Both the position numbers and the translations under genes were made by a program. Below are positions 36,933 to 45,044 of a DNA stretch of 64,000 nucleotides, piece after piece. The stretch lies in the NCBI RefSeq assembly GCF_050306235.1, contig NZ_JBLWFH010000009.1, positions 62,001 to 126,000 on the forward strand. Reading direction: 5' to 3'. The notes under the pieces were generated by a model that saw only the letters and a list, made by a program, of their open reading frames with translations, searched no databases and was not told where the DNA came from. Position 1 is the stretch's first letter. Every line of letters begins with the position of its first letter. This stretch comes from Glaciecola sp947496235. Its GTDB lineage: Bacteria; Pseudomonadota; Gammaproteobacteria; Enterobacterales; Alteromonadaceae.

Positions 36933-38156
36933 ATGAGAATTACAACGAATCTAATTTACGATCAAAATTTACGGGCTATCAATAACAGTCAGGGACAACT
37001 TTCGGATATACAAACTCAACTGGCTAGCGGCAAGCGAATTTTACGACCATCCGATGATCCTGTGGGATCCGTGCAAGTTATTCGAATAACCGAAGAAATC
37101 GATAAAATTGAGCAATATAAGCGCAATATCGATTTAGCAGTAAACAACCTAGAGTTGCAAGATACGACATTGCAAAGCATGAATACTATTGTAAATCGTG
37201 CGCGAGTATTAACCGTTCAATCGGGTAATGGCATAGTATCAACGGAAGATAGAAAGGCTATTGCTGCTGAAATATCGCAAATTAGAAATCAAGTTATAGA
37301 CTTGATGAATTCACAAAACGCTGCGGGTGAATATATTTTTGCAGGGTATCAATCGAGCAAGCAAGCGTTTGAATTTGATCCAGCGGATGCTAGTAATCCC
37401 ATTCGTTTTGTTGGGGATGATGGAACTAATGCTATTCAACTATCTGATAGTGTGTCAATTCAAACTACTACATCAGGTAAAACCTTATTCGAAGATGTAA
37501 GAGCAAGATTGGACATAAATGTTACCGGCTCTGCTGGGTTAACATTTAACAGTTATCAGATGCAAAGTCAGGATGATTTTGATTTATTTCATACCGCCAA
37601 TTTTGACGCAGGCGTGCCGGCCAATAATGCGTTTCAACTTGAAATTTTACCCGGCAACCAAGTGCAAATAACAAACTTGGGGACTGGCGCTGTAGTGGAT
37701 ACCAGAAGTTATCAAACCAATGAGCCTGTGGTTATTGCTGGAATGGAGTTTGACATTCAAGGTGTGCCTGGGGATACCTTGAACTTTGATCTAGCGCGTC
37801 CAGAAAAAACCAACCTTGCAGAAACACTTCATAAATTTTCAGTAGCGCTGAACAATAACACTATCACTGATGGAGAGTTTCAACGTGCCATTAGTGATGC
37901 TTTAGTGGGATTAGACAATGGGTTGAACAAAATGGCCCGTGAAAATTCTTCTGTTGGTGCCAGATTAAACATTGCTGAATCTGTGCGAGGCTCTTTATTA
38001 GATGCTGGTGTTGCAAATGAAAGAGCTAGAGGTGCAATTCAGGACGTGGATTATGCCAAAGCATCTTCGGATTTTGCAAAACAAGAAACAGCTCTTGATG
38101 CAGCGTTTGCCTCTTTTCCGCGCATTGCAAACCTCTCTTTATTCAACTATCTATAA
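36933..38156 (+). CDS. flgL: Hook-filament junction protein FlgL (HAP3)
   Basis: The 407-residue protein starts MRITTNLIYDQNLRAINNSQGQLSDIQTQLASGKRILRPSDDPVG, typical of FlgL, and ends with the flagellin-like C-terminal helix (QETALDAAFASFPRIANLSLFNYL). It joins the hook to the filament. A strong terminator follows, so it closes the operon. Confidence 0.95.
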   Translation: MRITTNLIYDQNLRAINNSQGQLSDIQTQLASGKRILRPSDDPVGSVQVIRITEEIDKIEQYKRNIDLAVNNLELQDTTLQSMNTIVNRARVLTVQSGNGIVSTEDRKAIAAEISQIRNQVIDLMNSQNAAGEYIFAGYQSSKQAFEFDPADASNPIRFVGDDGTNAIQLSDSVSIQTTTSGKTLFEDVRARLDINVTGSAGLTFNSYQMQSQDDFDLFHTANFDAGVPANNAFQLEILPGNQVQITNLGTGAVVDTRSYQTNEPVVIAGMEFDIQGVPGDTLNFDLARPEKTNLAETLHKFSVALNNNTITDGEFQRAISDALVGLDNGLNKMARENSSVGARLNIAESVRGSLLDAGVANERARGAIQDVDYAKASSDFAKQETALDAAFASFPRIANLSLFNYL

Positions 38157-38237
38157 TTTTTTTCTCCTAAAAAAATGACCTCAGTCGGTTTCACTGAGGC
38201 ATAATTTCTAGCTCCAGTCAGTGTTCAATATTTAAGG

Positions 38238-38262
38238 GCGGCAATTTTTTGCCGCTTTTTTG
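38238..38262 (+). terminator. Terminator after flgL
   Basis: GCGGCAA-TTTT-TTGCCGC is followed by six Ts. A weaker hairpin (CCTCAGT with ACTGAGG) lies at 38179-38199. Together they separate flgL from the first flagellin gene. Confidence 0.85.
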
Positions 38263-38283
38263 TATTTTTTTTTAAATTTTGTT

Positions 38284-38310
38284 TAAAGGGTTTTTCTCCC
38301 TTGTCGATAA
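38284..38310 (+). promoter_or_regulatory. FliA (sigma-28) promoter of the first flagellin gene
   Basis: TAAA is followed by 15 bases and GTCGATAA. Transcription would start near 38317, giving a leader of about 120 nt before the ATG at 38438. The leader holds two small hairpins: CCGGA-GTTCG-TCCGG and CCAGC with GCTGG. Confidence 0.85.
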
Positions 38311-38437
38311 CCTTAAACGAGAGAGCCAGTACATACACTTTTTAGTTTTTAGGAAGTGATGTTCTACAATTTGAAAAAAATCACCGGAGTTCGTCCGGCT
38401 GCCAGCAAGCGCTGGACTGAGAGTGTAGGAGAGACTT

Positions 38438-39259
38438 ATGTCACTTTATGTTAATACAAACGTGTCGGCATTAAATGCCCAGCGTCAGCTTTTCAATTCA
38501 CAAAATTCATTAAACACGTCTTTTGAACGTTTATCTTCAGGTATGCGTATCAACCGAGCTGCAGATGATGCTGCCGGTCTACAAATTTCTGATCGTATGA
38601 CGTCTCAAATTAATGGTTTAAATCAAGCAGTAAGAAACGCGAACGACGCAATTTCTCTTACGCAAACTGCTGAAGGTGCTCTAGGTGAAACTACTAATTC
38701 ACTTCAACGTATCCGTCAGCTAGCGATTCAATCTCAAAACGGTATTAACACCGCAGACGATAGAAGAGCTTTGCAAGATGAAGTTACAGCGCTACTTACT
38801 GAAATCTCACGTGTTGGTACTGATACTCAGTTTAACGACACTAACATTCTAGACGGCGCTTACGGTGCTAGCTTCCTAGTGGGTTCTAACGTTAACCAAA
38901 AAATTGACGTAGACTTAACAGCTCAAGCTTTCACAGCGACTGGTCTTGCAGTTAACGCGGTTGATATTAGTACTTCTGCTGGCGCTTCAGCAGCTATGGC
39001 TTCTATCGATGCGGCATTATCTACCGTTGGAGCTACCCGTTCTGAACTAGGTGCATTAACTAACCGTTTCCAATCTACTATTCGTAACCTTTCGAATGTA
39101 ACTGAAAACGTGTCAGCAGCACGTTCTAGAATTCAAGACACTGATTTCGCAGCCGAAACAGCGAACTTGACTAGAAACCAAATCATTCAGCAGGCTAGTA
39201 CATCTATACTATCTCAGGCTAATCAGCGTCCACAGGCCGCTCTTCAGCTATTAGGATAA
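38438..39259 (+). CDS. fliC: Flagellin 1
   Basis: The 273-residue flagellin starts MSLYVNTNVSALNAQRQLFNSQNSLNTSFERLSSGMRINRAADDAAGLQ and ends ANLTRNQIIQQASTSILSQANQRPQAALQLLG, the conserved D0/D1 helices. The middle is very short (about residues 140-190), so domains D2/D3 are lacking. It is one of three tandem paralogs. Export should need FliS, and Maf/Pse genes nearby suggest glycosylation. fliC1 is used below only to mark position. Confidence 0.97.
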   Translation: MSLYVNTNVSALNAQRQLFNSQNSLNTSFERLSSGMRINRAADDAAGLQISDRMTSQINGLNQAVRNANDAISLTQTAEGALGETTNSLQRIRQLAIQSQNGINTADDRRALQDEVTALLTEISRVGTDTQFNDTNILDGAYGASFLVGSNVNQKIDVDLTAQAFTATGLAVNAVDISTSAGASAAMASIDAALSTVGATRSELGALTNRFQSTIRNLSNVTENVSAARSRIQDTDFAAETANLTRNQIIQQASTSILSQANQRPQAALQLLG

Positions 39260-39275
39260 GCCTAAACTGACCCTA

Positions 39276-39328
39276 CTGTTTGGGGAATGAAGCCAGGAGG
39301 TAGTTACCAGCTTTGACTAGCCAAACAG
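39276..39328 (+). ncRNA. Hairpin A downstream of flagellin 1, GGA-rich core
   Basis: CTGTTTGG at 39276-39283 pairs with CCAAACAG at 39321-39328. The loop holds AATGAAGCCAGGAGGTAGT (39286-39304), repeated with one change in hairpin B at 39615-39680. The loop also contains GGAGGTAGT, which is identical to the ribosome site of flagellin 3. It lies in the 3' untranslated region of flagellin 1. It could be an RNA-protein binding site or a short leader-peptide region (a frame starts at ATG 39287). The RNA role is a guess. Confidence 0.4.
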
Positions 39329-39368
39329 CAGAGAGAAAAGGCCACTCTCTTTAATTAAAACGGCAGTC

Positions 39369-39402
39369 GGCCAGGCATTAAGCCTGGCCTCACAAACTTT
39401 TT
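39369..39402 (+). terminator. Terminator after flagellin 1
   Basis: GGCCAGGC at 39369-39376 pairs with GCCTGGCC at 39382-39389, followed by a short spacer and seven Ts. It leaves a 3' untranslated region of about 110 nt containing hairpin A. Confidence 0.85.
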
Positions 39403-39424
39403 TTAAAAACTTTGGCATTTTTGC

Positions 39425-39452
39425 TAAAGGTTTTTGCGTGTCTGTTCGATAA
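39425..39452 (+). promoter_or_regulatory. FliA (sigma-28) promoter of the second flagellin gene
   Basis: TAAA is followed by 16 bases and TTCGATAA, a little less ideal than the other two. The flagellin 2 start is at 39850, so the leader would be about 390 nt. No closer promoter with this pattern was seen in 39453-39849. Confidence 0.65.
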
Positions 39453-39614
39453 CTAAATTAACCAAGCTGATACAACAAAAACAATACAGCAATTGGTCAC
39501 TATCTTTCATTATAGTTTGAAGATTTTAAAGTGGTGGAAAACCGCTAACGGTCAAGTCATGCCTAATGAAAAGTAGAAAAATTGACAGGTGCAAACCGAA
39601 TGCCGAACTGCTGA

Positions 39615-39680
39615 CTGACAGGAATGATGCCAGGAGGTAGTGAGAGGTATGAGGTCTGGAACATCATACCCGCCTGTCAG
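39615..39680 (+). ncRNA. Hairpin B in the flagellin 2 leader, same core as hairpin A
   Basis: CTGACAGG at 39615-39622 pairs with CCTGTCAG at 39673-39680. Bases 39623-39641 read AATGATGCCAGGAGGTAGT, one change from hairpin A. The loop has further GGA motifs and TATGAGGTCTG (39648-39658), which recurs in the flagellin 3 leader at 41252-41262. A 20-codon frame runs from ATG 39624 to TGA 39686. Stems differ while the core is kept, which argues for function. The nature of the function is unproven. Confidence 0.45.
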
Positions 39681-39849
39681 CAATGAGCTTTCGCTCTGTT
39701 ACAGCATATATGCTTCGCTATCTAGTGATGATAACGAACGAATCAGTCCGTGATTCACTGATATTAAAGCAGATTATATGCCAGGAATGCTAGTTTTTTG
39801 CTCAATTTTTTATAAAAGAGCAAGTATTGGAAATCGTTAGGAGTAAATT

Positions 39850-40680
39850 ATGTCACTTTTTGTAAATACTAATGTGAGTTCTTTAAGCGCTAGACGCTTT
39901 ATGAATGAAACAACTACCAATTTAGGTACAGCGTTCGAAAGATTATCTTCAGGTTTGCGTATCAACAGCGCCAAAGATGATGCCGCCGGCCTACAAATTT
40001 CTAACCGTATGACGTCTCAAATTATGGGGCTTGATCAGGCGGTTCGCAACGCAAACGATGGAATTTCATTATCGCAAACCATTGAAGGCGCCTTGCAAGA
40101 AACCACAAACGCATTACAACGAATTCGCGTACTAGCGATTCAGAGCCAAAACGGCATTAATGCAGTTGAAGACAGATTTGCTTTGCAAAAAGAAGTATCC
40201 GCATTAAAGCTTGAAATTTCAAGAATTGCGTCGACTACACAATTTGCAGGGGTAGATGTACTAGATGGCACTTTCTCTTCTAAATTTTTAGTCGGTGCTA
40301 ACGTTGGTCAAACTATCAGCGTGAATGTAAGTCGCCCAGGTGGATTTGGCTATTTAGGACTCTTTGGTGCTCTAAACTTATCCGTGTCTACGCCTTTAGC
40401 AGCAAGCGCTGCCATGACAGCGGTTGATACCGCCATTGATGTCGTTGACAATAAACGAGCTGATTTGGGGGCGATACAAAACCGTTTCCAATCCACCATC
40501 AGAAACTTATCTAATATTAGTGAAAATGTGAGTGCTGCGAGATCTCGAATAAGAGATACGGATTTTGCTGCCGAGACTTCAAACCTCACAAGACTACAAA
40601 TTATTCAACAAGCCAGCACTTCGATTTTAAGTCAGGCGAATCAAAGACCTCAAGCAGCATTAAGTCTGTTGCAAGGATAG
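39850..40680 (+). CDS. fliC: Flagellin 2
   Basis: The 276-residue flagellin has the same D0/D1 ends as its neighbours (MSLFVNTNVSSLSARRFMNETTTNLGTAFERLSSGLRIN and LQIIQQASTSILSQANQRPQAALSLLQG). The middle reads VNVSRPGGFGYLGLFGALNLSVSTPL and differs from the other two. It is the most divergent of the three in the N-terminal helix. It may be a minor filament component. GGAG lies before the ATG. Confidence 0.97.
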   Translation: MSLFVNTNVSSLSARRFMNETTTNLGTAFERLSSGLRINSAKDDAAGLQISNRMTSQIMGLDQAVRNANDGISLSQTIEGALQETTNALQRIRVLAIQSQNGINAVEDRFALQKEVSALKLEISRIASTTQFAGVDVLDGTFSSKFLVGANVGQTISVNVSRPGGFGYLGLFGALNLSVSTPLAASAAMTAVDTAIDVVDNKRADLGAIQNRFQSTIRNLSNISENVSAARSRIRDTDFAAETSNLTRLQIIQQASTSILSQANQRPQAALSLLQG

Positions 40681-40901
40681 GAAATCAAGCTTTATCCGAT
40701 TTCCAAGCGAAACTAGTAGTATTTTATAGGCTTGAGAGGCCCTCTCTGCGCCAAGGAAGGTGCGTATATAGAGGATTTTGCAAGAATAAAATGCCGACTA
40801 ACAAGACTGAGAGTGTAGGTTTTGGTTGAGAGGCCAGTATACGTTCTACAATCCTGCCAGTCGACGAAACAGTTTGCTCCAACTCCTAACGTGAGCAATT
40901 T
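40681..40901 (+). other. Long 3' region of flagellin 2 with words from the flagellin 1 leader
   Basis: Between the flagellin 2 stop and its terminator there are 221 bases without a gene. GACTGAGAGTGTAGG at 40805-40819, GTTCTACAAT at 40843-40852 and CTGCCAG at 40854-40860 also occur in the flagellin 1 leader, in the order GTTCTACAAT (38361), CTGCCAG (38399), GACTGAGAGTGTAGG (38415). TTGAGAGGCC occurs twice, near 40732 and 40825. This may be the relic of a duplicated flagellin leader or a structured RNA. Confidence 0.4.
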
Positions 40902-40934
40902 GGCTGAGCCGCCCCTTGGCTCAGCCCTTTTTTC
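40902..40934 (+). terminator. Terminator downstream of flagellin 2
   Basis: GGCTGAGCC at 40902-40910 pairs perfectly with GGCTCAGCC at 40918-40926, followed by a C and seven Ts. The next 250 bases, to the flagellin 3 promoter, are AT-rich and show nothing else. Confidence 0.9.
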
Positions 40935-41187
40935 ATTTAAGCACAGTTCACAATAAATTTAGCAATATTTCTTAATTTGCCAAGTTTTTGTTGTTATAAA
41001 TATCTAAGCATTTCCTGTGCCAAAAAACTTCATTTAAGCTAACCATTATTCTCAATACTTCATTTGATTCCATCTGTATAGGTTCCTCGTTACCCCTGAA
41101 ATCACGTTTAAATAACTTTTTTGGCGGATATAAAGTTTAATAAAAACAATGATATATAAATAATTTTAAAAAATTATTATTTTTTTC

Positions 41188-41214
41188 TAAAGTTTCTTTA
41201 GTTAGGGCCGATAC
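41188..41214 (+). promoter_or_regulatory. FliA (sigma-28) promoter of the third flagellin gene
   Basis: TAAAGTTT begins the -35, followed by GCCGATAC as the -10 with 15 bases between TAAA and GCCG. It is the best match of the three. The leader would be about 148 nt. Confidence 0.9.
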
Positions 41215-41368
41215 CTTTAGCTGAGGGGTGATATAAGTTTTTTTCACCAAATATGAGGTCTGAACCTTGGGCCTAGTGAACCCGAGGTAAAGTTAAACGA
41301 AAGAAAAGTAGTCAGGAATCCGTCGTATGTCGATGGCTCTCTCAATTTCTGGCTTATGGAGGTAGTAA

Positions 41369-42205
41369 ATGTCTTTATTTGTAAACACAAATACAGCTGC
41401 GCTGAATGCGCAACGTCAATTATTTGATTCTAGTAATTCTTTAAACAAATCATACGAGCGTTTATCGTCTGGATATCGCATTAATAGTGCTGCTGATGAC
41501 GCAGCAGGTTTGCAAGTATCGACAAGACTTACCTCGCAAATTAATGGATTAAACGAAGCAGTTCGCAATGCTAATGATGGCATTTCTTTGACCCAAGTTG
41601 CAGAAGGTGCTTTGGGCGAAACAACTAATGCGTTACAACGTATTCGACAATTGGCTGTACAATCGCAAAATGGTATAAATTCAGCGGCAGACCGTAATGC
41701 ACTTAATAAAGAAGTATCATCTCTATTACTAGAAATTTCGCGTATTGCGACAACCACTGAATTTAATGGTCAAAATATTTTTAATGGTTCCTTTAACGCG
41801 AGCTTTTTGGTGGGGGCAAATGCGGGGCAAACAGTTGCCGTTGATCTGCGAGCTGCTGCCATCCCAACTGCCGGTTTTAGTGCCACAGGATTAGGTATAA
41901 ATGGTGTTTCTATTGCTACATCTGCAGCGGCTGCAACGGCATTAACTACTATTGATAACGCACTATCTGCGGTAGGAACTATTCGAGCAGGTCTTGGTGC
42001 GTCAGAAAACCGTTTTCAATCTAGTATCCGAAATATTGCAAACGTAAGTGAGAATTTGTCAGCCGCCCGTTCGCGTATTCAAGATACTGACTTTGCAACA
42101 GAAACTGCAAATCTAACTCGAAATCAGATCCTTCAGCAGGCATCCTTATCCGTCTTGTCGCAGGCTAACCAGCGACCGCAAGTAGCATTATCGTTATTAG
42201 GTTAA
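41369..42205 (+). CDS. fliC: Flagellin 3
   Basis: The 278-residue flagellin (MSLFVNTNTAALNAQRQLFDSSNSLNKSYERLSSGYRIN and the end NQILQQASLSVLSQANQRPQVALSLLG) is closest in layout to flagellin 1. The middle includes VDLRAAAIPTAGFSATGLGINGVSIATS. GGAGGTAGTAA precedes the ATG. It is followed by a hairpin and flaG, so some transcripts may continue into flaG-fliD-fliS. Confidence 0.97.
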   Translation: MSLFVNTNTAALNAQRQLFDSSNSLNKSYERLSSGYRINSAADDAAGLQVSTRLTSQINGLNEAVRNANDGISLTQVAEGALGETTNALQRIRQLAVQSQNGINSAADRNALNKEVSSLLLEISRIATTTEFNGQNIFNGSFNASFLVGANAGQTVAVDLRAAAIPTAGFSATGLGINGVSIATSAAAATALTTIDNALSAVGTIRAGLGASENRFQSSIRNIANVSENLSAARSRIQDTDFATETANLTRNQILQQASLSVLSQANQRPQVALSLLG

Positions 42206-42237
42206 TAGATATTGCGTTAAACAGTTGCGTTGAACGG

Positions 42238-42268
42238 GCGGTTCACCATGCAGTATCGGTGCAACCGC
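42238..42268 (+). terminator. Hairpin between flagellin 3 and flaG, possible weak terminator
   Basis: GCGGTTCACC (42238-42247) pairs with GGTG-C-AACCGC (42258-42268), with one bulged C. The following CTCCTCTTTTAAAAGG is a poor T tract. It could attenuate read-through from the flagellin into flaG-fliD. Confidence 0.45.
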
Positions 42269-42291
42269 TCCTCTTTTAAAAGGAGTGTATT

Positions 42292-42792
42292 ATGGATTCC
42301 ATAAACACAAGAATTGGTCAGTCGGTAGCGCGAGAAGCTGCTACTACTATCAATGAAAAAACCTTTACTAATGCTAACCTAATCGGGTTTCAAACCGGAG
42401 CAAGCGCTTTTTCTGGTGGTGAAAACGCTGCCGTTTTTCAACAAGTAAGATTTGTCGATAAAGCTGTAGCCGACTTACCAAGTAAAGCTCTAGAGGAAAA
42501 AAAGCTAAAGGAAAATTTAGCTAATGCCGATAAAGAGAAGAGAGAGGAAAAAGTCAATATTTCTGAGGCAATCGGAGATATTAGTGAATTTTTGCGAGCA
42601 CGCGGCACTGAACTTGCATTTTCAATTGACAATGGCACATCACGTCAAGTGGTGACCGTTATGGACAAGCAAACAGGTGACGTGATACGGCAAATACCTT
42701 CCGAGGAAGTGTTAGATTTTGCCGCAAGAATTCAAGAGCTTGCCGCTAATCCTGACAATTCGTCAGGTGTTTTAGTTGATGGGCGGGCATAA
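42292..42792 (+). CDS. flaG: Flagellar protein FlaG
   Basis: The 166-residue protein has the FlaG domain in its C-terminal half (RGTELAFSIDNGTSRQVVTVMDKQTGDVIRQIPSEEVLDFAARIQEL, about residues 101-147). The N-terminal part is a variable, charged extension. FlaG influences filament length. It sits 14 bases upstream of fliD. Confidence 0.9.
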   Translation: MDSINTRIGQSVAREAATTINEKTFTNANLIGFQTGASAFSGGENAAVFQQVRFVDKAVADLPSKALEEKKLKENLANADKEKREEKVNISEAIGDISEFLRARGTELAFSIDNGTSRQVVTVMDKQTGDVIRQIPSEEVLDFAARIQELAANPDNSSGVLVDGRA

Positions 42793-42806
42793 TATGAGGT
42801 GAAACT

Positions 42807-44273
42807 ATGTCGATTCAATCTTTGGGTGTAGGTTCTGGGCTAGATCTAGAATCTTTGGTACAACAGTTGTTACAAGCAGAACGTTTGCCTAAACAACAAA
42901 GATTTAATCAACAAGAGCGCGCCTTAGATAGTGAGATATCTGCTATAGGGCAAGTAAAGTCTAAATTGTCTGAATTTGAAGATGCAGTTAAGGCATTACA
43001 AGATATCAATAATCTATCAGGGCGCACCCCTGATATTGAAAACCCTTCTGAAGGCAATGAACCTTTTACGGCAACGCCTTCAAATTCAGCCGTTCCAGGC
43101 AGTTACCAAATTGCAGTGTCACAACTTGCTCGTGGTAGTCGAATTGAAACTGCATCAGCTTTAGATGGCGGTTATAATAGTTCTGACGAGGTTATACTAA
43201 GCTCTGGCACTGCTGACCTTACGTTCAAAATTGGCGACAGTGGCGAAGAATTTACAATCACTGTTGCTGCCGGTACAACTTTATCCCAACTACGTGATCA
43301 AATTAATGACGACGAGAATAATTTCGGCGTTAATGTAAACGTGGTGAATACCAATACCGCGGATGGCGGCACACGATTGGTATTTACTTCAGATGTCACT
43401 GGCGTCGGGAACGACCTTCGAATTATCAACAAAGATAACAATGCTGAATTAAATAAACTGAGTACCACGGACTCAACAGAAACAGCTACTTATCTAACCC
43501 CTAAGCTTTATGCACAAAATGCAATTGCCACTATCGACGGCATTGAAGTGCAAAGTGATACCAATGCATTTGAAGATGCTTTAGAAAACATTCGATTTGA
43601 TGTTCGAGAGTTATCTGACTTAGATACTAATGGCGACCCTATCGCTTCTACATTAAAAGTTGGGTTTGATGTTGAAGGGTTAAAAGAAAATATAGAAACC
43701 TTTGTCGAAAAGTATAACGAGCTCTACGATGAACTAGACAGATTAAGTAGCTATGGTCTAACTGAAGATGATAGTGACGGCCCTTTAGCGGGGGATTCTA
43801 CCGTTCGTGGTATTTTATCTGGTCTTAGTAATATTCTTGGAAGCGCAGTGGCAGATTCAGAGTTAGGTGGATTATTTTCACTTGGTATTGAATTGAATAT
43901 CGACGGACGTTTGGAAATCGGTTCTACAGACTTTGGATTAGGTACAGGTTCCGAGCGTTTAGAAAGAGCACTAAATGATAATTTTGACGATATCGCGGTG
44001 CTGTTTAATTCAGAAAACGGCATTGCGAGCCGTCTAAATACGTTTACCAAAGAATATACTCAATCATCTGGCATTTTGTCCGATAGAGAAAGTAGTATCA
44101 AATCTCAACAAGATCGTATTGCAGATGATATTGAGCGTTTTGAACGCAGAATGGATAGTTACGAGCAAACCTTGCGCGCTCGTTACCTGAGTCTGGATAC
44201 GACTGTTGCACAATTACAAAATACAGGAAATGCGCTATTCGCTGCGTTAGGAGGATTACAAAATGTCAATTAG
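42807..44273 (+). CDS. fliD: Filament cap protein FliD (HAP2)
   Basis: The 488-residue protein starts with SIQSLGVGSGLDLESLVQQLLQAERLPKQQRFNQQE. It ends with ERFERRMDSYEQTLRARYLSLDTTVAQLQNTGNALFAALGGLQ, the standard FliD N- and C-terminal coiled coils. It caps the filament and folds exported flagellin. The stop overlaps fliS by 11 bases. Confidence 0.95.
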   Translation: MSIQSLGVGSGLDLESLVQQLLQAERLPKQQRFNQQERALDSEISAIGQVKSKLSEFEDAVKALQDINNLSGRTPDIENPSEGNEPFTATPSNSAVPGSYQIAVSQLARGSRIETASALDGGYNSSDEVILSSGTADLTFKIGDSGEEFTITVAAGTTLSQLRDQINDDENNFGVNVNVVNTNTADGGTRLVFTSDVTGVGNDLRIINKDNNAELNKLSTTDSTETATYLTPKLYAQNAIATIDGIEVQSDTNAFEDALENIRFDVRELSDLDTNGDPIASTLKVGFDVEGLKENIETFVEKYNELYDELDRLSSYGLTEDDSDGPLAGDSTVRGILSGLSNILGSAVADSELGGLFSLGIELNIDGRLEIGSTDFGLGTGSERLERALNDNFDDIAVLFNSENGIASRLNTFTKEYTQSSGILSDRESSIKSQQDRIADDIERFERRMDSYEQTLRARYLSLDTTVAQLQNTGNALFAALGGLQNVN

Positions 44274-44673
44274 AGCAATTAATGCTTACCAAAAAGATAG
44301 TTTAAAGCAAAGAATTGCTTCTGCTGATCCCCATCAGTTAACCTTAATGTTAATGCAAGGGGCGCTTGATCGTTTAGCTTATGCTAAAGGAGCTCATGAT
44401 CGTAATGACATTAAAGCCAGAGCAGAATTTGTTGCCAAAGCAACGGCGATTTTTATTAATCTGCGCGATACATTAGATACTAATATTGGTGGAGAATTTG
44501 CAGAAAACCTAGCCAGTTTATACGATTATATGATCGAAAAACTTATTGATATTAAAGCAGAAAATGCAATATCGACGTTAGATGAATTACTGCAACTCTT
44601 TACCCCAATCAAAGAAGCATGGCAGCAAATTTCTGAGAATGACAAACAACAAGCTTATGCTCAGCGAGCTTAG
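44263..44673 (+). CDS. fliS: Flagellin export chaperone FliS
   Basis: The 136-residue helical protein shows AYQKDSLKQRIASADPHQLTLMLMQGALDRLAYAKGA at the N-terminus and FINLRDTLDTNIGGEFAENLASLYDYMIEKLI in the middle, the FliS pattern. It binds flagellin C-termini before export. It overlaps fliD by 11 bases. Confidence 0.95.
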   Translation: MSIRAINAYQKDSLKQRIASADPHQLTLMLMQGALDRLAYAKGAHDRNDIKARAEFVAKATAIFINLRDTLDTNIGGEFAENLASLYDYMIEKLIDIKAENAISTLDELLQLFTPIKEAWQQISENDKQQAYAQRA

Positions 44674-44675
44674 CC

Positions 44676-45044
44676 ATGACATTTGATATTGCTCTGCTAA
44701 ATCACGAGCAGGTGCCGCCAGAATTGTCGCTTGTAAACCGAGCTTTGCAAGCGAATCTGGAAAATGACATACAAGATATAGACGAAATTTCAAAACTTAC
44801 CCAAGAAAGGGCAATTTTGGTCGAAAACTTGCTAACTAGCTTGCAAGAACAACCAAAAACGCCAAATTTCGACGTAAAAGCCTTTATACAAGCTGAACTG
44901 TCAATAAACCAACAGTTATTAAAATTTGTTGATGACCTTAAAAAAGGGGTACAACAAGAAATTCTAGGTTTAAGCAAAGGTAAAAAAGCGATCGGCCATT
45001 ACACGGGTAAGCATGCTAAATTACATAAGACAACATCTCCATGA
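44676..45044 (+). CDS. FliT-like flagellar chaperone
   Basis: The 122-residue protein is predicted to be helical throughout and has no strong motif. Its position straight after fliS, size and helical nature fit a FliT-type chaperone or a FlaI-like protein. The assignment rests mainly on context. The last 32 bases overlap the maf start, which suggests translational coupling. Confidence 0.6.
   Translation: MTFDIALLNHEQVPPELSLVNRALQANLENDIQDIDEISKLTQERAILVENLLTSLQEQPKTPNFDVKAFIQAELSINQQLLKFVDDLKKGVQQEILGLSKGKKAIGHYTGKHAKLHKTTSP

Noticed and set aside
39411..39426. Sigma-54 site (TGGCATTTTTGCTA) upstream of flagellin 2
   Set aside because: GG and GC are only seven bases apart, not ten, so it cannot be a working -24/-12 pair.
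41416..41757. 113-codon minus-strand frame inside flagellin 3
   Set aside because: It is antisense to a conserved flagellin gene, and the frame is a side effect of its codon use.
43751..44050. 99-codon minus-strand frame inside fliD
   Set aside because: It is antisense to fliD, with no ribosome site and no recognisable domain.
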